Shown here: one piece after another, positions 45,997-55,486 of the stretch | How positions within the stretch are numbered: position 1 is the stretch's first letter | How the letters are laid out: each line of letters starts with the position of its first letter | Assembly (NCBI GenBank): GCA_964345385.1 | Contig: CAYFQM010000002.1 | Location: 1-59,951, forward strand | Direction of reading: 5' to 3' | Source: CAG-1000 sp964345385 | GTDB lineage: Bacteria; Bacillota_I; Bacilli_A; RF39; UBA660 | Length of the DNA stretch: 59,951 bases | Made by a program: the position numbers and the translations under genes | The notes under the pieces: model-generated | Seen by the model: only the letters and a program-made list of their open reading frames with translations | Databases searched by the model: none | Told to the model about the DNA's origin: nothing

Positions 45997-47108
45997 TAAT
46001 TATTATTTGGATTCATATTACCATAAAAGTAATATGAGCGTCTATTATATCCTTGTCCTGGAATTCTAAATATATCTTCCCATGTATACCATCCATATTG
46101 ATTGTTTTTTCCGGTAAATGAATTTGCCATGTAAAACATATCTGCATTTGCATTATAATCTATTAAAAGCATATAGTGAGATAATGTATTATTTGAGTTT
46201 GAATTCCATACCATTACTGGGTGTCCGCTCATAATATGTCTTTTGATATCATCTTTATTATTGCTTCCTCCTTGAGCATCTACATTATTATTTGTTAAAC
46301 GTTTTGTTAAACCTGATGGATTTATATTTGTTCCTGGATTATCAAATGGTGTAGCTGGATAACCATAACCAGTAACAGCTATTAATACTGATGTTGTAGC
46401 ACATCCTCTAGCACAAAAACTATTTAAGTTTATCCATTTAGAATCACATTGATCATATAAACAAAATGTTTTTCCATATGAAGTAGTATAAGTTCTACAA
46501 TCTGAATATGTTTTTTTATATTTTGCTATTGTTTGATTCTCTATATTATGATTGTTTGTGTTAGTAATAGAAGTGTTAGGTTTAATAGTATTATTAGTAT
46601 TATTCTTATTTTTATTTATATGTTCATAATATTGTTTATAAAAAAGTTCATCTATTTTTTCTATTTTTGTTTTAACAGCAAGTAATTTATGTTCATATTC
46701 TTCTCTTTTTTTATTGTCTTTAATATTATATAAATATTGAACAGCAATACTATAGTCATCCCATGTTGAAGTTTTTTCTGCGTTTGCAATATAGTTATCC
46801 ATTATTTCTTCATAAGCAGCTGTTATACCTTTACTTGTAGCGTTTTTAATACAGTTATTAAATATATTAGGTGAAGTAATTTGAATAAGTAAATTTACAA
46901 AAACTGGAACCAAAAAAACTACTACTGCTGCTATTACTTTATTAACAACAAGAGTTTTACTATCACTTGTAATTATTCCTTTAGTAAAATCCAGCATAAC
47001 AGATATAATTAATATGATTGGAACTGCTATTTGAATAAGTAGTACAAATGTTTTTATTAATCTAAATAGTATTAATGTTTCTGGATTTGAACATATTGAT
47101 ATTATCAT
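45996..47108 (-). CDS. VirB2/TrbC-like membrane segment fused to a C39-like cysteine peptidase
   Basis: A 370-residue protein. Residues about 10-85 form two close helices (LIKTFVLLIQIAVPIILIIS and KVIAAVVVFLVPVFVNLLIQ), resembling the VirB2/TrbC pilin-like proteins of type IV secretion. A charged helical stretch (90-165) and an Asn/Thr-rich linker (165-200) follow. The C-terminal domain (about 210-365) looks like a C39-type papain fold: Cys in CARGCATTSVL near 235-245, then His in SHYMLLID near 315. It is probably extracellular. GGTGAT precedes ATG 47108. Confidence 0.65.
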   Translation of the reverse strand: MIISICSNPETLILFRLIKTFVLLIQIAVPIILIISVMLDFTKGIITSDSKTLVVNKVIAAVVVFLVPVFVNLLIQITSPNIFNNCIKNATSKGITAAYEEIMDNYIANAEKTSTWDDYSIAVQYLYNIKDNKKREEYEHKLLAVKTKIEKIDELFYKQYYEHINKNKNNTNNTIKPNTSITNTNNHNIENQTIAKYKKTYSDCRTYTTSYGKTFCLYDQCDSKWINLNSFCARGCATTSVLIAVTGYGYPATPFDNPGTNINPSGLTKRLTNNNVDAQGGSNNKDDIKRHIMSGHPVMVWNSNSNNTLSHYMLLIDYNANADMFYMANSFTGKNNQYGWYTWEDIFRIPGQGYNRRSYYFYGNMNPNNN

Positions 47109-47240
47109 ATAATCACCTTATTTAATTATACACTTTATTTTGATATATTAAAAGGTATATTTTTTATAAAAATTCATATTTAAAAAATCATGTAATATAA
47201 TAGTATTAGAAATGACGAAGTATTGGGAAAGTGAGATAAA

Positions 47241-47399
47241 ATGATATTAATTTATTTTCTAGCATTTGTTAGTGGCCTTTTAGAAGGGGAGGTTATACTA
47301 AAAGAATAAAAGCTTGCTTTTGATAATGATTTAGAATCATTGTTTCATAATTATTTATATAAATATAATTTAAAATTATTAAAATGGAGTAGAAAGTGA
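47241..47399 (+). pseudogene. Decayed small ORF with an in-frame stop
   Basis: ATG 47241 follows a GTGAG site and encodes 22 residues (MILIYFLAFVSGLLEGEVIL, then KE) to TAA at 47307. The same frame then continues for 29 codons to TGA 47397. It looks like a short membrane protein gene broken by one stop, or two chance ORFs. Low certainty. Confidence 0.3.
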
Positions 47400-47660
47400 A
47401 CCAAGAAGTAAAATTTAAAACAAATTATTATACTTATTATAATAGAGCAGTAGGAGTAATAAAAAAGAAGATAAATTTTTAATATTAAAACAGTTGATAA
47501 AGAAATAATAGAAAATGATAGAGGTAAAGAAAAGTTATTGAAACTTAGATGGGTAACAAGGGATGAATTACAAAAAATTAATCTTAAACCTTCTAAAATT
47601 AAAAAGTTAATGATTGATGATAACATAGATAATTTTATTCATCTTATTCAAAAAGAATAA
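47396..47660 (+). pseudogene. Nudix hydrolase remnant lacking the Nudix box
   Basis: One frame encodes NYYTYYNRAVGVIKK, a typical Nudix first strand. After a frameshift near 47465 another frame gives DKFLILKTVDKE, then ENDRGKEKLLKLRWVTRDEL, then INLKPSKIKKLMI, the usual Nudix ending. The central part with the catalytic GX5EX7REUXEEXGU box is missing, so an internal deletion and a frameshift have inactivated it. Together with the preceding ORF it accounts for most of the 636-bp gap between the C39-like gene and metG. Confidence 0.55.
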
Positions 47661-47683
47661 AAAATATAGTTTATAATATATAA

Positions 47684-47712
47684 TTAACATATTTATTAGT
47701 TTGTGCTATAAT
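47684..47712 (+). promoter_or_regulatory. Promoter of metG
   Basis: TTAACA, 17 bases, TATAAT with an upstream TG (TGCTATAAT). No T-box is visible in the short leader. Confidence 0.7.
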
Positions 47713-47744
47713 TATTTTTAGATTAGTTTGTTTTAGGAGGAATT

Positions 47745-49346
47745 ATGAAAAGAGATATATTAATTGGTGGTGCTTGGCCATATGCTAATTATCCACTACA
47801 TATAGGACATTTAGCAGCATTATTACCAGCTGATGTAATCGCACGTTATTACCGAGGATGTGGTGATACTGTTATTTATGTTTCTGGAACAGATTGTCAT
47901 GGAACTCCTATAACACAAAGAGCTTTAAAAGAAAATAAAACACCTTTAGAAATCGCAACTTATTATCATGAAATGGACGTTAAAACATTTAATGATTATT
48001 GTTTTAGTTATGATTTATATACTTCAACTATGACTAAAGAGCATTCTAAAAGAGTACAAAATTATTTTATGGATTTATATAATAATGGATATATTTATGA
48101 AAAAGATGAAATGCAAGATTATTGTGAAAAGTGTAATAAATACTTATCTGATAGAGAAATAATAGGTACATGTTCTTATTGTGGAGGAGTATCTACTGGT
48201 GAACAATGTGAAGAATGTCTTTCAGCAACTAATCCTTCTGATGTATTAGATAAGCATTGTAAAATATGTAATTCTCCTACATCTTTAAAATCAAATAAAC
48301 ACTTATATTTTAAACTATCAGCGTTTAATAAAGATATTGAAGCTTTAGTAGAAAAAAATAAAAACTTTTGGAGAAAGAATGCAGTTGGTGAAACTCAAAA
48401 ATTTCTTTCATTAGGCCTTTTAGATAGAGCTACAACAAGGCAGCTAGATTGGGGAATTGATGTACCTATAGAAGGTTATGAAGATAAAAAAATATATGTT
48501 TGGATAGAAGCTGTATTAGGATATTTAACAGCTGGTTCACAAGTAGCTGAAAAAAGAGAAATAGATTTTGAAAAGTTTTTATCACAAGACAATAAAAATT
48601 TAAGAAGTTATTATGTTCATGGAAAAGATAATATACCTTTTCATTCAGTAATATTTTCTGCTTTATTAAAAGGAATGGGACATAATTATCAACTTCCTAC
48701 TCATATAGTATCAAGTCATTATGTTAATTTAAATGATGCAAAAATATCTAAAAGTACAGGTAATATGATTACAGCAGATGAACTTTCTTCAACATATAAT
48801 GTAGATACTATAAGATTTTACTTAATATATAATAATCCAGAGTCAAGAGATATTAGTTTTTCTATGGAAGACTTAAATCAAGCACATAATAAATTTTTAG
48901 TGGGAGTACTTGGTAATTTTATTAATAGAAATTTATCTTTTATAAATAAAAAGTTTGATGGAATTATTAAAGAAGGAAACATTGATAAAAAGGTAATAGA
49001 TTTAACTAAAAAAGAATATGAAAAAGTAGCTTTATTAATTGAAAAAGGTGAATTAAAAGCTGCGATTACATCAGTATTTGAATATATTAGTTTAGGTAAT
49101 AAATATTATGATGAAAATGAACCATGGGTTTTAGTTAAAGATAATATTGATAAATTTAATGATGTTACTTATACTTGCATTTATATGATTGCTAATATAG
49201 CTAATTTAATCGCACCATTTATGCCTAATACTTTTAATAAAATAAAGGATATGTTAAACTTAAATGAGTTTAAATGGGAAGAAGAATTAATAAAAGGTGA
49301 TATTAAAATAAATAATATTAATTTATTATTTGATAGAATTGAATAA
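47745..49346 (+). CDS. metG: Methionyl-tRNA synthetase
   Basis: MetRS, class I, 533 residues, without the C-terminal tRNA-binding extension. AWPYANYPLHIGHLA near residue 9 holds the HIGH motif. Two Cys-rich zinc knuckles lie at about 128-180 (CEKCNKY, CSYCGG, CEEC, CKIC). AKISKSTGN near 335 is the KMSKS loop. TTAGGAGGAATT precedes the ATG. Confidence 0.96.
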   Translation: MKRDILIGGAWPYANYPLHIGHLAALLPADVIARYYRGCGDTVIYVSGTDCHGTPITQRALKENKTPLEIATYYHEMDVKTFNDYCFSYDLYTSTMTKEHSKRVQNYFMDLYNNGYIYEKDEMQDYCEKCNKYLSDREIIGTCSYCGGVSTGEQCEECLSATNPSDVLDKHCKICNSPTSLKSNKHLYFKLSAFNKDIEALVEKNKNFWRKNAVGETQKFLSLGLLDRATTRQLDWGIDVPIEGYEDKKIYVWIEAVLGYLTAGSQVAEKREIDFEKFLSQDNKNLRSYYVHGKDNIPFHSVIFSALLKGMGHNYQLPTHIVSSHYVNLNDAKISKSTGNMITADELSSTYNVDTIRFYLIYNNPESRDISFSMEDLNQAHNKFLVGVLGNFINRNLSFINKKFDGIIKEGNIDKKVIDLTKKEYEKVALLIEKGELKAAITSVFEYISLGNKYYDENEPWVLVKDNIDKFNDVTYTCIYMIANIANLIAPFMPNTFNKIKDMLNLNEFKWEEELIKGDIKINNINLLFDRIE

Positions 49347-49347
49347 T

Positions 49348-49377
49348 AAAAACAACTATTTAAATAGTTGTTTTTTT
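49348..49377. terminator. Bidirectional terminator between metG and the purine permease
   Basis: AAAAACAACTATTT and AAATAGTTGTTTTT pair, with a T tract. Confidence 0.85.
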
Positions 49378-50731
49378 ATATTAATGCTTTATAAATAAAA
49401 TCTATTATAAATAATATTGTAAATATATATATTATTGGTGGTATTTTTTTTCTTTTTGATGAAACAACATTTACTAAAACATATGTTATAAAACCAAATT
49501 CTATACCAGTAGTAATTGAATAAGCAAAGCTCATCATTATAATTACAAAGAAAGATGGAATAGCAACAAGTATATCTTTCCAATCAATATTTGTAATACC
49601 CTCTATCATAGATAGTCCAATTAATATAAGTATTGCAGAAGCTGCTTGCATTGGAATAATTGCTATTATAGGGGAAATGAATAATGCTAAAAAGAAGAAA
49701 AAAGCTGTTGATACTGAAGTAAGACCAGTTCTTCCTCCTGCTTCAATTCCTGCATTACTTTCAATATATGTTGTAACAAAAGATGATCCAAGAAGTGAAC
49801 CAATTATAGTAGCTGCTGCATCAGCAAATAAAGCTTTATTTAAATTATCTGGCATAGTGCCATCTTTATTCATCTTAAATATTCCACTTTTATTACCAGT
49901 ACTTATAAAAACTCCAATAGTATCAAATAAATCTGATAGAGTTATTGTGGTTATTGTCAGTAATAATATAATAATTGAGCTTTTGGCAGTAAATAACCCA
50001 GTAAAGTCTAGTTTAAATAAAGTTGGTGAAATATCTGGTAAAATTGTATAATTAGTAAATGAAGGAAGTTGAGTTACTCCAAGAGGAATTCCTATTATAG
50101 TTGTTATTAATATCCCAAATAAATAAGAATATTTAACTTTTTTAACAATTAATATTATTGTAATTAAAACACCAATTATAGTAAGTAAGATACCTTTATC
50201 ACTAAATGATGCTATAGTAGGAGTTACATTTTGAGCATAACCATTTATAACTTCATTTGATGCAAAAGTTATAACCCCTGAAGTTAAAAGTCCTACATAA
50301 GTAATAAATAAACCAATACCAACACCAATTGCTTCTTGTAAAAAAGTTGGAATTGCTTCAATTATTTTCTTTCTTAGTTTAGTAAATGTAATTAATGTAT
50401 TAATTACTCCACATATGAAAACAATTGCTAAGCCTTGCTGCCAAGTGTATCCCATCGTACCACAAATTGTATATGTAAATAAACTGCTAAGACCAATACC
50501 AATGCTTTGAGCATATGGAACATTTGCTACTAGGCCTATTAATAATGTAGCTAGTATAGTAGTTATTATAGTAGAAGTATATAATGCATTATAATCCATT
50601 CCAGTTTTAGATAAAATTTGGGGTGCTACAAATATAATATAAGACATTGTTAGAAATGTAGTTAAGCCAGCAATTATTTCAGTAGAAACAGTAGTATTAT
50701 TTTCTTTTAATTTGAATATTTTATTTATCAT
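49376..50731 (-). CDS. NCS2-family purine permease (AzgA/PbuG type)
   Basis: A 451-residue membrane protein with about 13 helices. GLTTFLTMSYIIFVAPQIL near residue 22, the central TGNKSGIF region and GSSFVTTYIESNAGIEAGGR near 318 are the signatures of hypoxanthine/guanine/adenine proton symporters. The exact base is not readable. The ATG follows a GATGAT-type weak site. It is convergent with metG. Confidence 0.92.
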   Translation of the reverse strand: MINKIFKLKENNTTVSTEIIAGLTTFLTMSYIIFVAPQILSKTGMDYNALYTSTIITTILATLLIGLVANVPYAQSIGIGLSSLFTYTICGTMGYTWQQGLAIVFICGVINTLITFTKLRKKIIEAIPTFLQEAIGVGIGLFITYVGLLTSGVITFASNEVINGYAQNVTPTIASFSDKGILLTIIGVLITIILIVKKVKYSYLFGILITTIIGIPLGVTQLPSFTNYTILPDISPTLFKLDFTGLFTAKSSIIILLLTITTITLSDLFDTIGVFISTGNKSGIFKMNKDGTMPDNLNKALFADAAATIIGSLLGSSFVTTYIESNAGIEAGGRTGLTSVSTAFFFFLALFISPIIAIIPMQAASAILILIGLSMIEGITNIDWKDILVAIPSFFVIIMMSFAYSITTGIEFGFITYVLVNVVSSKRKKIPPIIYIFTILFIIDFIYKALI

Positions 50732-50770
50732 ATCATCATCCTATTCTACACTTAGTATAACATAATATAA

Positions 50771-50799
50771 TTGTTTTTAATATAAATTTTTGTTATACT
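50771..50799 (+). promoter_or_regulatory. Promoter of the lipoprotein gene
   Basis: TTGTTT, 17 bases, TATACT with an upstream TG (TGTTATACT). Confidence 0.65.
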
Positions 50800-50821
50800 A
50801 TTTTCTAGATAGGGAGAAAAT

Positions 50822-51196
50822 ATGAAAAAGATATTATTAATAATTATGATGCTTATATTTTTAACTTCATGCGCTAAAAAACTAGAGTGTATTAACGATA
50901 TAGATGAAGATAATATAGTTAATACAATAGTAAAATTTAATAAGGGTGGTAAACCATATGAAAACTATACAGTTAATGAAATAACATTTGAAACAAAAGA
51001 AGAAGCTTTAAAATATTATAATGATAATAAAGCTTATTATGATACAGTAAAAGATGCAGAAATATCAATAGATAATAATAAAGTTATAGAGAAAATCTAT
51101 TATAAGTATACTGCTGAAGAACAAGAATATTTAGAAAGTTTAGATAAATTTAAAGAAAGTTTTGAAAATGAAGGTGGGGAATGTCAAATTAAATAA
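50822..51196 (+). CDS. Small lipoprotein
   Basis: A 124-residue protein with a lipoprotein signal: KK, a hydrophobic stretch and LTSC at residues 14-17. The Cys is the lipid-attached residue after cleavage. The mature part is charged, with two further Cys. GGGAG precedes the ATG. It is the first gene of a probable operon with the next two. Function unknown. Confidence 0.75.
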   Translation: MKKILLIIMMLIFLTSCAKKLECINDIDEDNIVNTIVKFNKGGKPYENYTVNEITFETKEEALKYYNDNKAYYDTVKDAEISIDNNKVIEKIYYKYTAEEQEYLESLDKFKESFENEGGECQIK

Positions 51197-51221
51197 TAAT
51201 TAATATTTTGACAAATTATAT

Positions 51222-51794
51222 ATGAATATAAAAAAGTTAAATGAAACTATTAGTGATAAAACTAATAATTTAATTAAAGAAAATAAAAGTTTAATTAATG
51301 CTTTTGAAACAAGATTAAATAAAAGACTATTAATAATATTTTCTAATTATAATATTCCTTTTAATCAAGATAAATTATCTAATCTTATGAAAGAATATAT
51401 GATTAATAATTTAGAAAATATAAATAATGAGTTATCTCAAAATTATAAAAATATGTTATATAAATATTTTGATATAATAAATGAATATTTTCATGCAAAT
51501 CAAAACTCTAAAAATAAAATAAAAGAAGTAACATCATCTTTTATTAAAGCAATATATAAAAAAGAAAATCCATTATTGAATATAAAATTATCAAATAGCT
51601 TTTTAAATGAATTAAATAATAATATATATGTATATGATAATAATGAACTTAATATAAAAGTTAAACAAAGAATTTTAGATGATACATCTTATATAATTAA
51701 AGAGTGGGATAAAAATAATAAAATATATTTAAATAAATTAATTAAACAAATAATAGTGTTTATATTGAAAGGAGAAGAAGATGAAAATATATAA
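51222..51794 (+). CDS. Hypothetical helical protein
   Basis: A 190-residue Asn/Lys-rich, all-helical soluble protein. It has no recognisable ribosome site before ATG 51222; TTGACA and an AT-rich run lie directly upstream. Its 3' end overlaps the next gene by 14 bases and contains that gene's GGAGAAG site. No family is recognised, and the start is uncertain. Confidence 0.5.
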   Translation: MNIKKLNETISDKTNNLIKENKSLINAFETRLNKRLLIIFSNYNIPFNQDKLSNLMKEYMINNLENINNELSQNYKNMLYKYFDIINEYFHANQNSKNKIKEVTSSFIKAIYKKENPLLNIKLSNSFLNELNNNIYVYDNNELNIKVKQRILDDTSYIIKEWDKNNKIYLNKLIKQIIVFILKGEEDENI

Positions 51795-52209
51795 TGAAGC
51801 AATAAAACATTTAAAAAAGTTTCCTAAAACTATTTGTTTTAGAGTTAAAAAACATAGTAATGTTATTGAAGAGTATTTAAATCAAGATGAAGAAGTTTTA
51901 TATGTTTTTTGTGGTCAAGATAATAGATCTTTTTATATGATTTTTAATTCATGCGTTGTTGCTGTTACAAATAAAAGAATAATAATTGGAAGAAAAAGAC
52001 TTTTGTGGGGATACTTTATAACTACAGTTACTCCAGATTTATATAATGATTTAAAAGTTAATAAGGGTCTTATATGGAGTAATATAGAAATAGATACAGT
52101 AAAAGAAAATATATATTTATCAAATATTGATCCAGAAGCAGCTATAGAAATAGCAAAATTTATTACTGATTTTATGTTAAAAGAAAAAAAGAAATACATT
52201 AATAAATAA
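51781..52209 (+). CDS. PH-like domain protein (bacterial PH fold, tentative)
   Basis: A 142-residue protein. The run EEVLYVFCGQDN, then VVAVTNKRIIIG and WSNIEIDTV fits the strand pattern of bacterial PH domains (bPH, YdbT-like), with the TNKRIII segment most typical. A C-terminal helix follows. No membrane segment is seen. GGAGAAG precedes the ATG inside the upstream gene. Confidence 0.6.
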   Translation: MKIYNEAIKHLKKFPKTICFRVKKHSNVIEEYLNQDEEVLYVFCGQDNRSFYMIFNSCVVAVTNKRIIIGRKRLLWGYFITTVTPDLYNDLKVNKGLIWSNIEIDTVKENIYLSNIDPEAAIEIAKFITDFMLKEKKKYINK

Positions 52210-52220
52210 TGTATTTTTTT
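52193..52220. terminator. Terminator between convergent genes
   Basis: AATACATT and AATGTATT pair around a short AT-rich loop; a T tract follows. Confidence 0.7.
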
Positions 52221-52986
52221 ATAATGTTAGTTGGTGTCTATATTCATCATATTTTTCTTCATAATGTTCATATAAATCTTTAAATTTATTAATTGCTGTA
52301 TTTGAAAACCTACATATAATTTGTAATTTAAAAATGAACTTTTTAAGCCCTATATATTCTTCATTATCTGTTAAATTATTCTCTTCGTAATAATCTAATA
52401 AATTTTTATAGTCTTTTAAGAAATTTATTAATCCTTGCTGTACATCATCAAAAATATCATACATATTTGCACATGAGCTACGTAATTTATCTAAATGCAT
52501 TTCCTCTTCACTTTCTGGCTCTTCATCTTCATCGTCTTCATAAAATGTCATTTCTATATTATCATCTTCATAAAACATTTCTTCGTCGTTAAGAGTTTCA
52601 ATATTATTTATTTCTTCAATATAATATTTTATATCTAGTTTATTAGTTTCGTTTATTTTAAGTAAATTTTTGCTTTTGTTTTCTAAAATACTTATAAGTG
52701 ACTGTTCTATATCACAAGCGTTGTTTTTTATTATTTCACTTTTTAATAATTTTTGTAAAAAAGTATCTATAACTTCATTTTTTTCAATTAATAATTGAGT
52801 TTCTTGTAATTCTAGTTTAATTGACAAAAGAAGTTCAGTAAATTCTTTTGATTGTGGTTTTAATATATACAATCTTACTAAATCATTTTCTAAACTTTTT
52901 TTTAATAGCGCTATTGAAGTTAAGTTTTCATCTATAACTTCATCAAGATAAGTTAGTGTTTCTGTTATATCTATACGTTCTTTCAT
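52219..52986 (-). CDS. Helical protein, paralogue of the next gene
   Basis: A 255-residue all-helical protein with an acidic low-complexity stretch in the middle (FYEDDEDEEPESEEEMHL). Its C-terminal third (SSCANMYDIFDDVQQGLINF, then YYEENN and LYEHYEEKYDEYR) is matched by the upstream gene, so the pair are diverged tandem duplicates. ATG 52986 follows TTGGAG; the TTG at 52998 in that site is in frame but rejected. No signal or membrane segment, and no known family. Confidence 0.65.
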   Translation of the reverse strand: MKERIDITETLTYLDEVIDENLTSIALLKKSLENDLVRLYILKPQSKEFTELLLSIKLELQETQLLIEKNEVIDTFLQKLLKSEIIKNNACDIEQSLISILENKSKNLLKINETNKLDIKYYIEEINNIETLNDEEMFYEDDNIEMTFYEDDEDEEPESEEEMHLDKLRSSCANMYDIFDDVQQGLINFLKDYKNLLDYYEENNLTDNEEYIGLKKFIFKLQIICRFSNTAINKFKDLYEHYEEKYDEYRHQLTL

Positions 52987-53036
52987 TTTTGACTCCAATG
53001 TATAGATATTATCATTTTATTTAATGATTGTAAATA

Positions 53037-53774
53037 CTATATTATTAATTTTTGTCCGTATTCTTGTTTATAATGTTCAGAAAGATATCCAAAAGTATTT
53101 TTTGCTTTACTTATAATAATACTTAGTTCATTTATCATTTGTAAAAAATTGTTTTCTTCATAAAACGCAATTACTTCTTTTTGTGTTTTTATATCAAATT
53201 TATCTAGGGCAGATTTACCACTAATTAAAAAGTTTAATAAATATAGTTGTGAAGAATGAATTATTGTATACATTGCTATGCATGTATCTAAAGTTTTTTT
53301 ATAATTAATTTCTTTATTATAAGTAGAGTTATTTTTATTTTGAAAATATTCGAAAATTAATGCTTGTTTTAGAAGGTCGCATGAAAATGAATCTAGTTTT
53401 CTATCTATTTTATTTAATTCTATAATATATTTTTCTTTTGTAGTGTTATATTCATTTATAAGGTCTTTATAAATATTTAATATTATATTTATAATAGGGT
53501 TATTATTTGTATTGTTTTTTAAAATGGGTTCTAATAATTCATCTAAAACTGATATTTTATTATATAATTCTTTTATTTTTAATGATTTTTGTTTAGCTTC
53601 TTTAAGTTTTTCTTTGAATTTATTTAATTTGTTATATCCAGCAGAATCCATTTGATTTAAAATATCTAAATCTTGCGCTAGTTCCCATGTTAAATTATTA
53701 ACGTCTTTTATATATTTGTTTTTAATGGCTATAATTGCTTTAATTGTAGTTATTATATCAATATCATAATTCAT
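53037..53774 (-). CDS. Helical protein, tandem paralogue
   Basis: A 245-residue all-helical protein. DTCIAMYTIIHSSQLYLLNF, then FYEENN and LSEHYKQEYGQ at the end correspond to segments in the following gene. The N-terminal half is helical, with Lys/Glu repeats. GGAGG precedes the ATG. The two genes are 50 bp apart and probably form one transcript, divergent from rny. Confidence 0.65.
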   Translation of the reverse strand: MNYDIDIITTIKAIIAIKNKYIKDVNNLTWELAQDLDILNQMDSAGYNKLNKFKEKLKEAKQKSLKIKELYNKISVLDELLEPILKNNTNNNPIINIILNIYKDLINEYNTTKEKYIIELNKIDRKLDSFSCDLLKQALIFEYFQNKNNSTYNKEINYKKTLDTCIAMYTIIHSSQLYLLNFLISGKSALDKFDIKTQKEVIAFYEENNFLQMINELSIIISKAKNTFGYLSEHYKQEYGQKLII

Positions 53775-53833
53775 ATAACCTCCATTAAACGCATAAATTT
53801 TAACACTTTATTTGTTGTTTGTCAAAAAAACAT

Positions 53834-53862
53834 TTGACATTATATGTGTAAAATCATAAAAT
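53834..53862 (+). promoter_or_regulatory. Promoter of rny
   Basis: TTGACA, 17 bases, TAAAAT. Confidence 0.75.
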
Positions 53863-53908
53863 GTTATTAGAGGTTATGATTAACTTCTAGAAAATAATGG
53901 AGGAAATT

Positions 53909-55465
53909 ATGTTAGAATTTAACGCAATCTCCATTTTGCTTATTATAATTGGATTATCTGTAGGAGCACTAATTGTATTAATTGTTAATAAAATAACTGC
54001 TAATAATGCTCAAAATAAAGCCGATAAATTAATTCAAGAAGCTAGAAAAGAAGCAGAGAAAGTGAAAAGAGATAGCTTACTTGAATTAAAAGAAGAAAGT
54101 TATAAACTTAAAAATCAAACAGATCAAGATATTAAAGAAAAGAAACAAGAACTTAATGAACTTAATCAAAGAATTGAAAATCGTGAAAAAAGTTTAGACA
54201 AAAGAGATGAATTATTAACCGAAAGAGAAAAGAATTTAGATTTAAAGGATAAAGAATTAATATCTAAACAAAAAGAAATTCAAGATAAAGATGCAAAAAT
54301 GGATGATATTATAAAAGAGCAAATTGCTCTTTTAGAAAAAATCTCTGGTTTTTCTAAGGAAAAAGCTAAAGATTTAGTATTGAAAAAAGTAGAAGAAGAA
54401 ATGAATGCTGAAATTGCTGAATACTTAAAAGAAAGAGAAGATGAAGCAAAACTTAATGCAGATAAAAATGCTAAAGAAATGTTAGTAGCTAGTATGCAAA
54501 GATATTCAGCTGATGTAACTAGTGAGCAAACTGTAAGTACAGTAACTCTTCCTAATGATGAAATGAAAGGAAGAATTATTGGAAGAGAAGGAAGAAATAT
54601 TAGAACGTTAGAAGCTGTTACTGGAGTAGATTTAATAATAGATGATACACCAGAAGTAATAGTTTTAAGTTCTTTTGACCCATTAAGAAGAGAAATAGCT
54701 AAAGTAACACTAGAAACACTTATTAAAGATGGTAGAATACATCCAGCTAGAATAGAAGAACTTTATGATAAAGTATGTGAAGATTATAAGAAAATTATAC
54801 GTGATAAAGGACAAGAAGCTTTATTTGAACTAGGTATATCTAAAGTTGCTCCTGAATTAGTTGAACTTATTGGAAAACTTGCTTTTAGAACAAGTTATGG
54901 TCAAGAAGCACTACAACATAGTAAAGAAGTAGCAAAACTTGCTGGACTTTTAGCTGCAGAATTAGGTGAAAATATTAATTTAGCTAAAAGAGCAGGTTTA
55001 CTTCATGATATAGGAAAAGCTATTGATTTTGAAACAGAAGGATCACATGTTGAAATTGGTTCTGATATAGCTAAAAAATATAAAGAAGATAAAGTAGTAA
55101 TTAATTCTATTGAATCTCATCACGGAGATAAAAAAGCTGAGTATGTTATCTCTGAATTAGTTGCTATAGCAGACTCATTAAGTGCAAGTAGACCAGGTGC
55201 TAGAAATGATAGTTTAGAAAACTATATTAAAAGACTTGAAGATTTAGAAAAAATCGGAGATGAAATTGATGGAGTTGATAAGACTTATGCAATGCAAGCT
55301 GGAAGAGAACTAAGAGTAGTTGTTAAACCAGAAGAAATAGATGACTTAAAAAGCTACGAAATTGCTAGAAACATAAAAAATAAAATTGAAGAAACAATGC
55401 AGTATCCTGGAACTATTAAAGTTGTAGTTGTTAGAGAAACAAGAGCAGAAGAAGTTGCAAAATAA
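53909..55465 (+). CDS. rny: Ribonuclease Y
   Basis: RNase Y is the membrane-anchored endoribonuclease that starts mRNA decay in many Bacillota. An N-terminal helix (about 5-27) is followed by a long coiled coil (about 30-185). The KH domain has GRIIGREGRNIR near 215. The HD domain has HDIGKA near 370. Length (518) is normal. The in-frame ATG at 53897 lies in the ATGGAGG ribosome site, so 53909 is used. Confidence 0.95.
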   Translation: MLEFNAISILLIIIGLSVGALIVLIVNKITANNAQNKADKLIQEARKEAEKVKRDSLLELKEESYKLKNQTDQDIKEKKQELNELNQRIENREKSLDKRDELLTEREKNLDLKDKELISKQKEIQDKDAKMDDIIKEQIALLEKISGFSKEKAKDLVLKKVEEEMNAEIAEYLKEREDEAKLNADKNAKEMLVASMQRYSADVTSEQTVSTVTLPNDEMKGRIIGREGRNIRTLEAVTGVDLIIDDTPEVIVLSSFDPLRREIAKVTLETLIKDGRIHPARIEELYDKVCEDYKKIIRDKGQEALFELGISKVAPELVELIGKLAFRTSYGQEALQHSKEVAKLAGLLAAELGENINLAKRAGLLHDIGKAIDFETEGSHVEIGSDIAKKYKEDKVVINSIESHHGDKKAEYVISELVAIADSLSASRPGARNDSLENYIKRLEDLEKIGDEIDGVDKTYAMQAGRELRVVVKPEEIDDLKSYEIARNIKNKIEETMQYPGTIKVVVVRETRAEEVAK

Positions 55466-55479
55466 CTTCTTCTTTTTTT
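55447..55479 (+). terminator. Terminator of rny, overlapping its last codons
   Basis: AGAAGAAGTT and AACTTCTTCT pair; TTTTTTT follows. The stem's left arm is inside the coding sequence. Confidence 0.75.
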
Positions 55480-55486
55480 AAATCCC

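Noticed and set aside
47351..47626. Minus-strand ORF upstream of metG
   Set aside because: Ile/Leu/Phe-rich translation is typical of the reverse strand of AT-rich DNA; the plus strand contains a recognisable Nudix remnant.
47660..47744. T-box or SAM riboswitch before metG
   Set aside because: The leader is only about 30 bases after the promoter and contains no T-box or SAM aptamer motif.
49677..50051. Plus-strand ORF opposite the purine permease
   Set aside because: It has no ribosome site and lies entirely antisense to a well-supported membrane protein gene.
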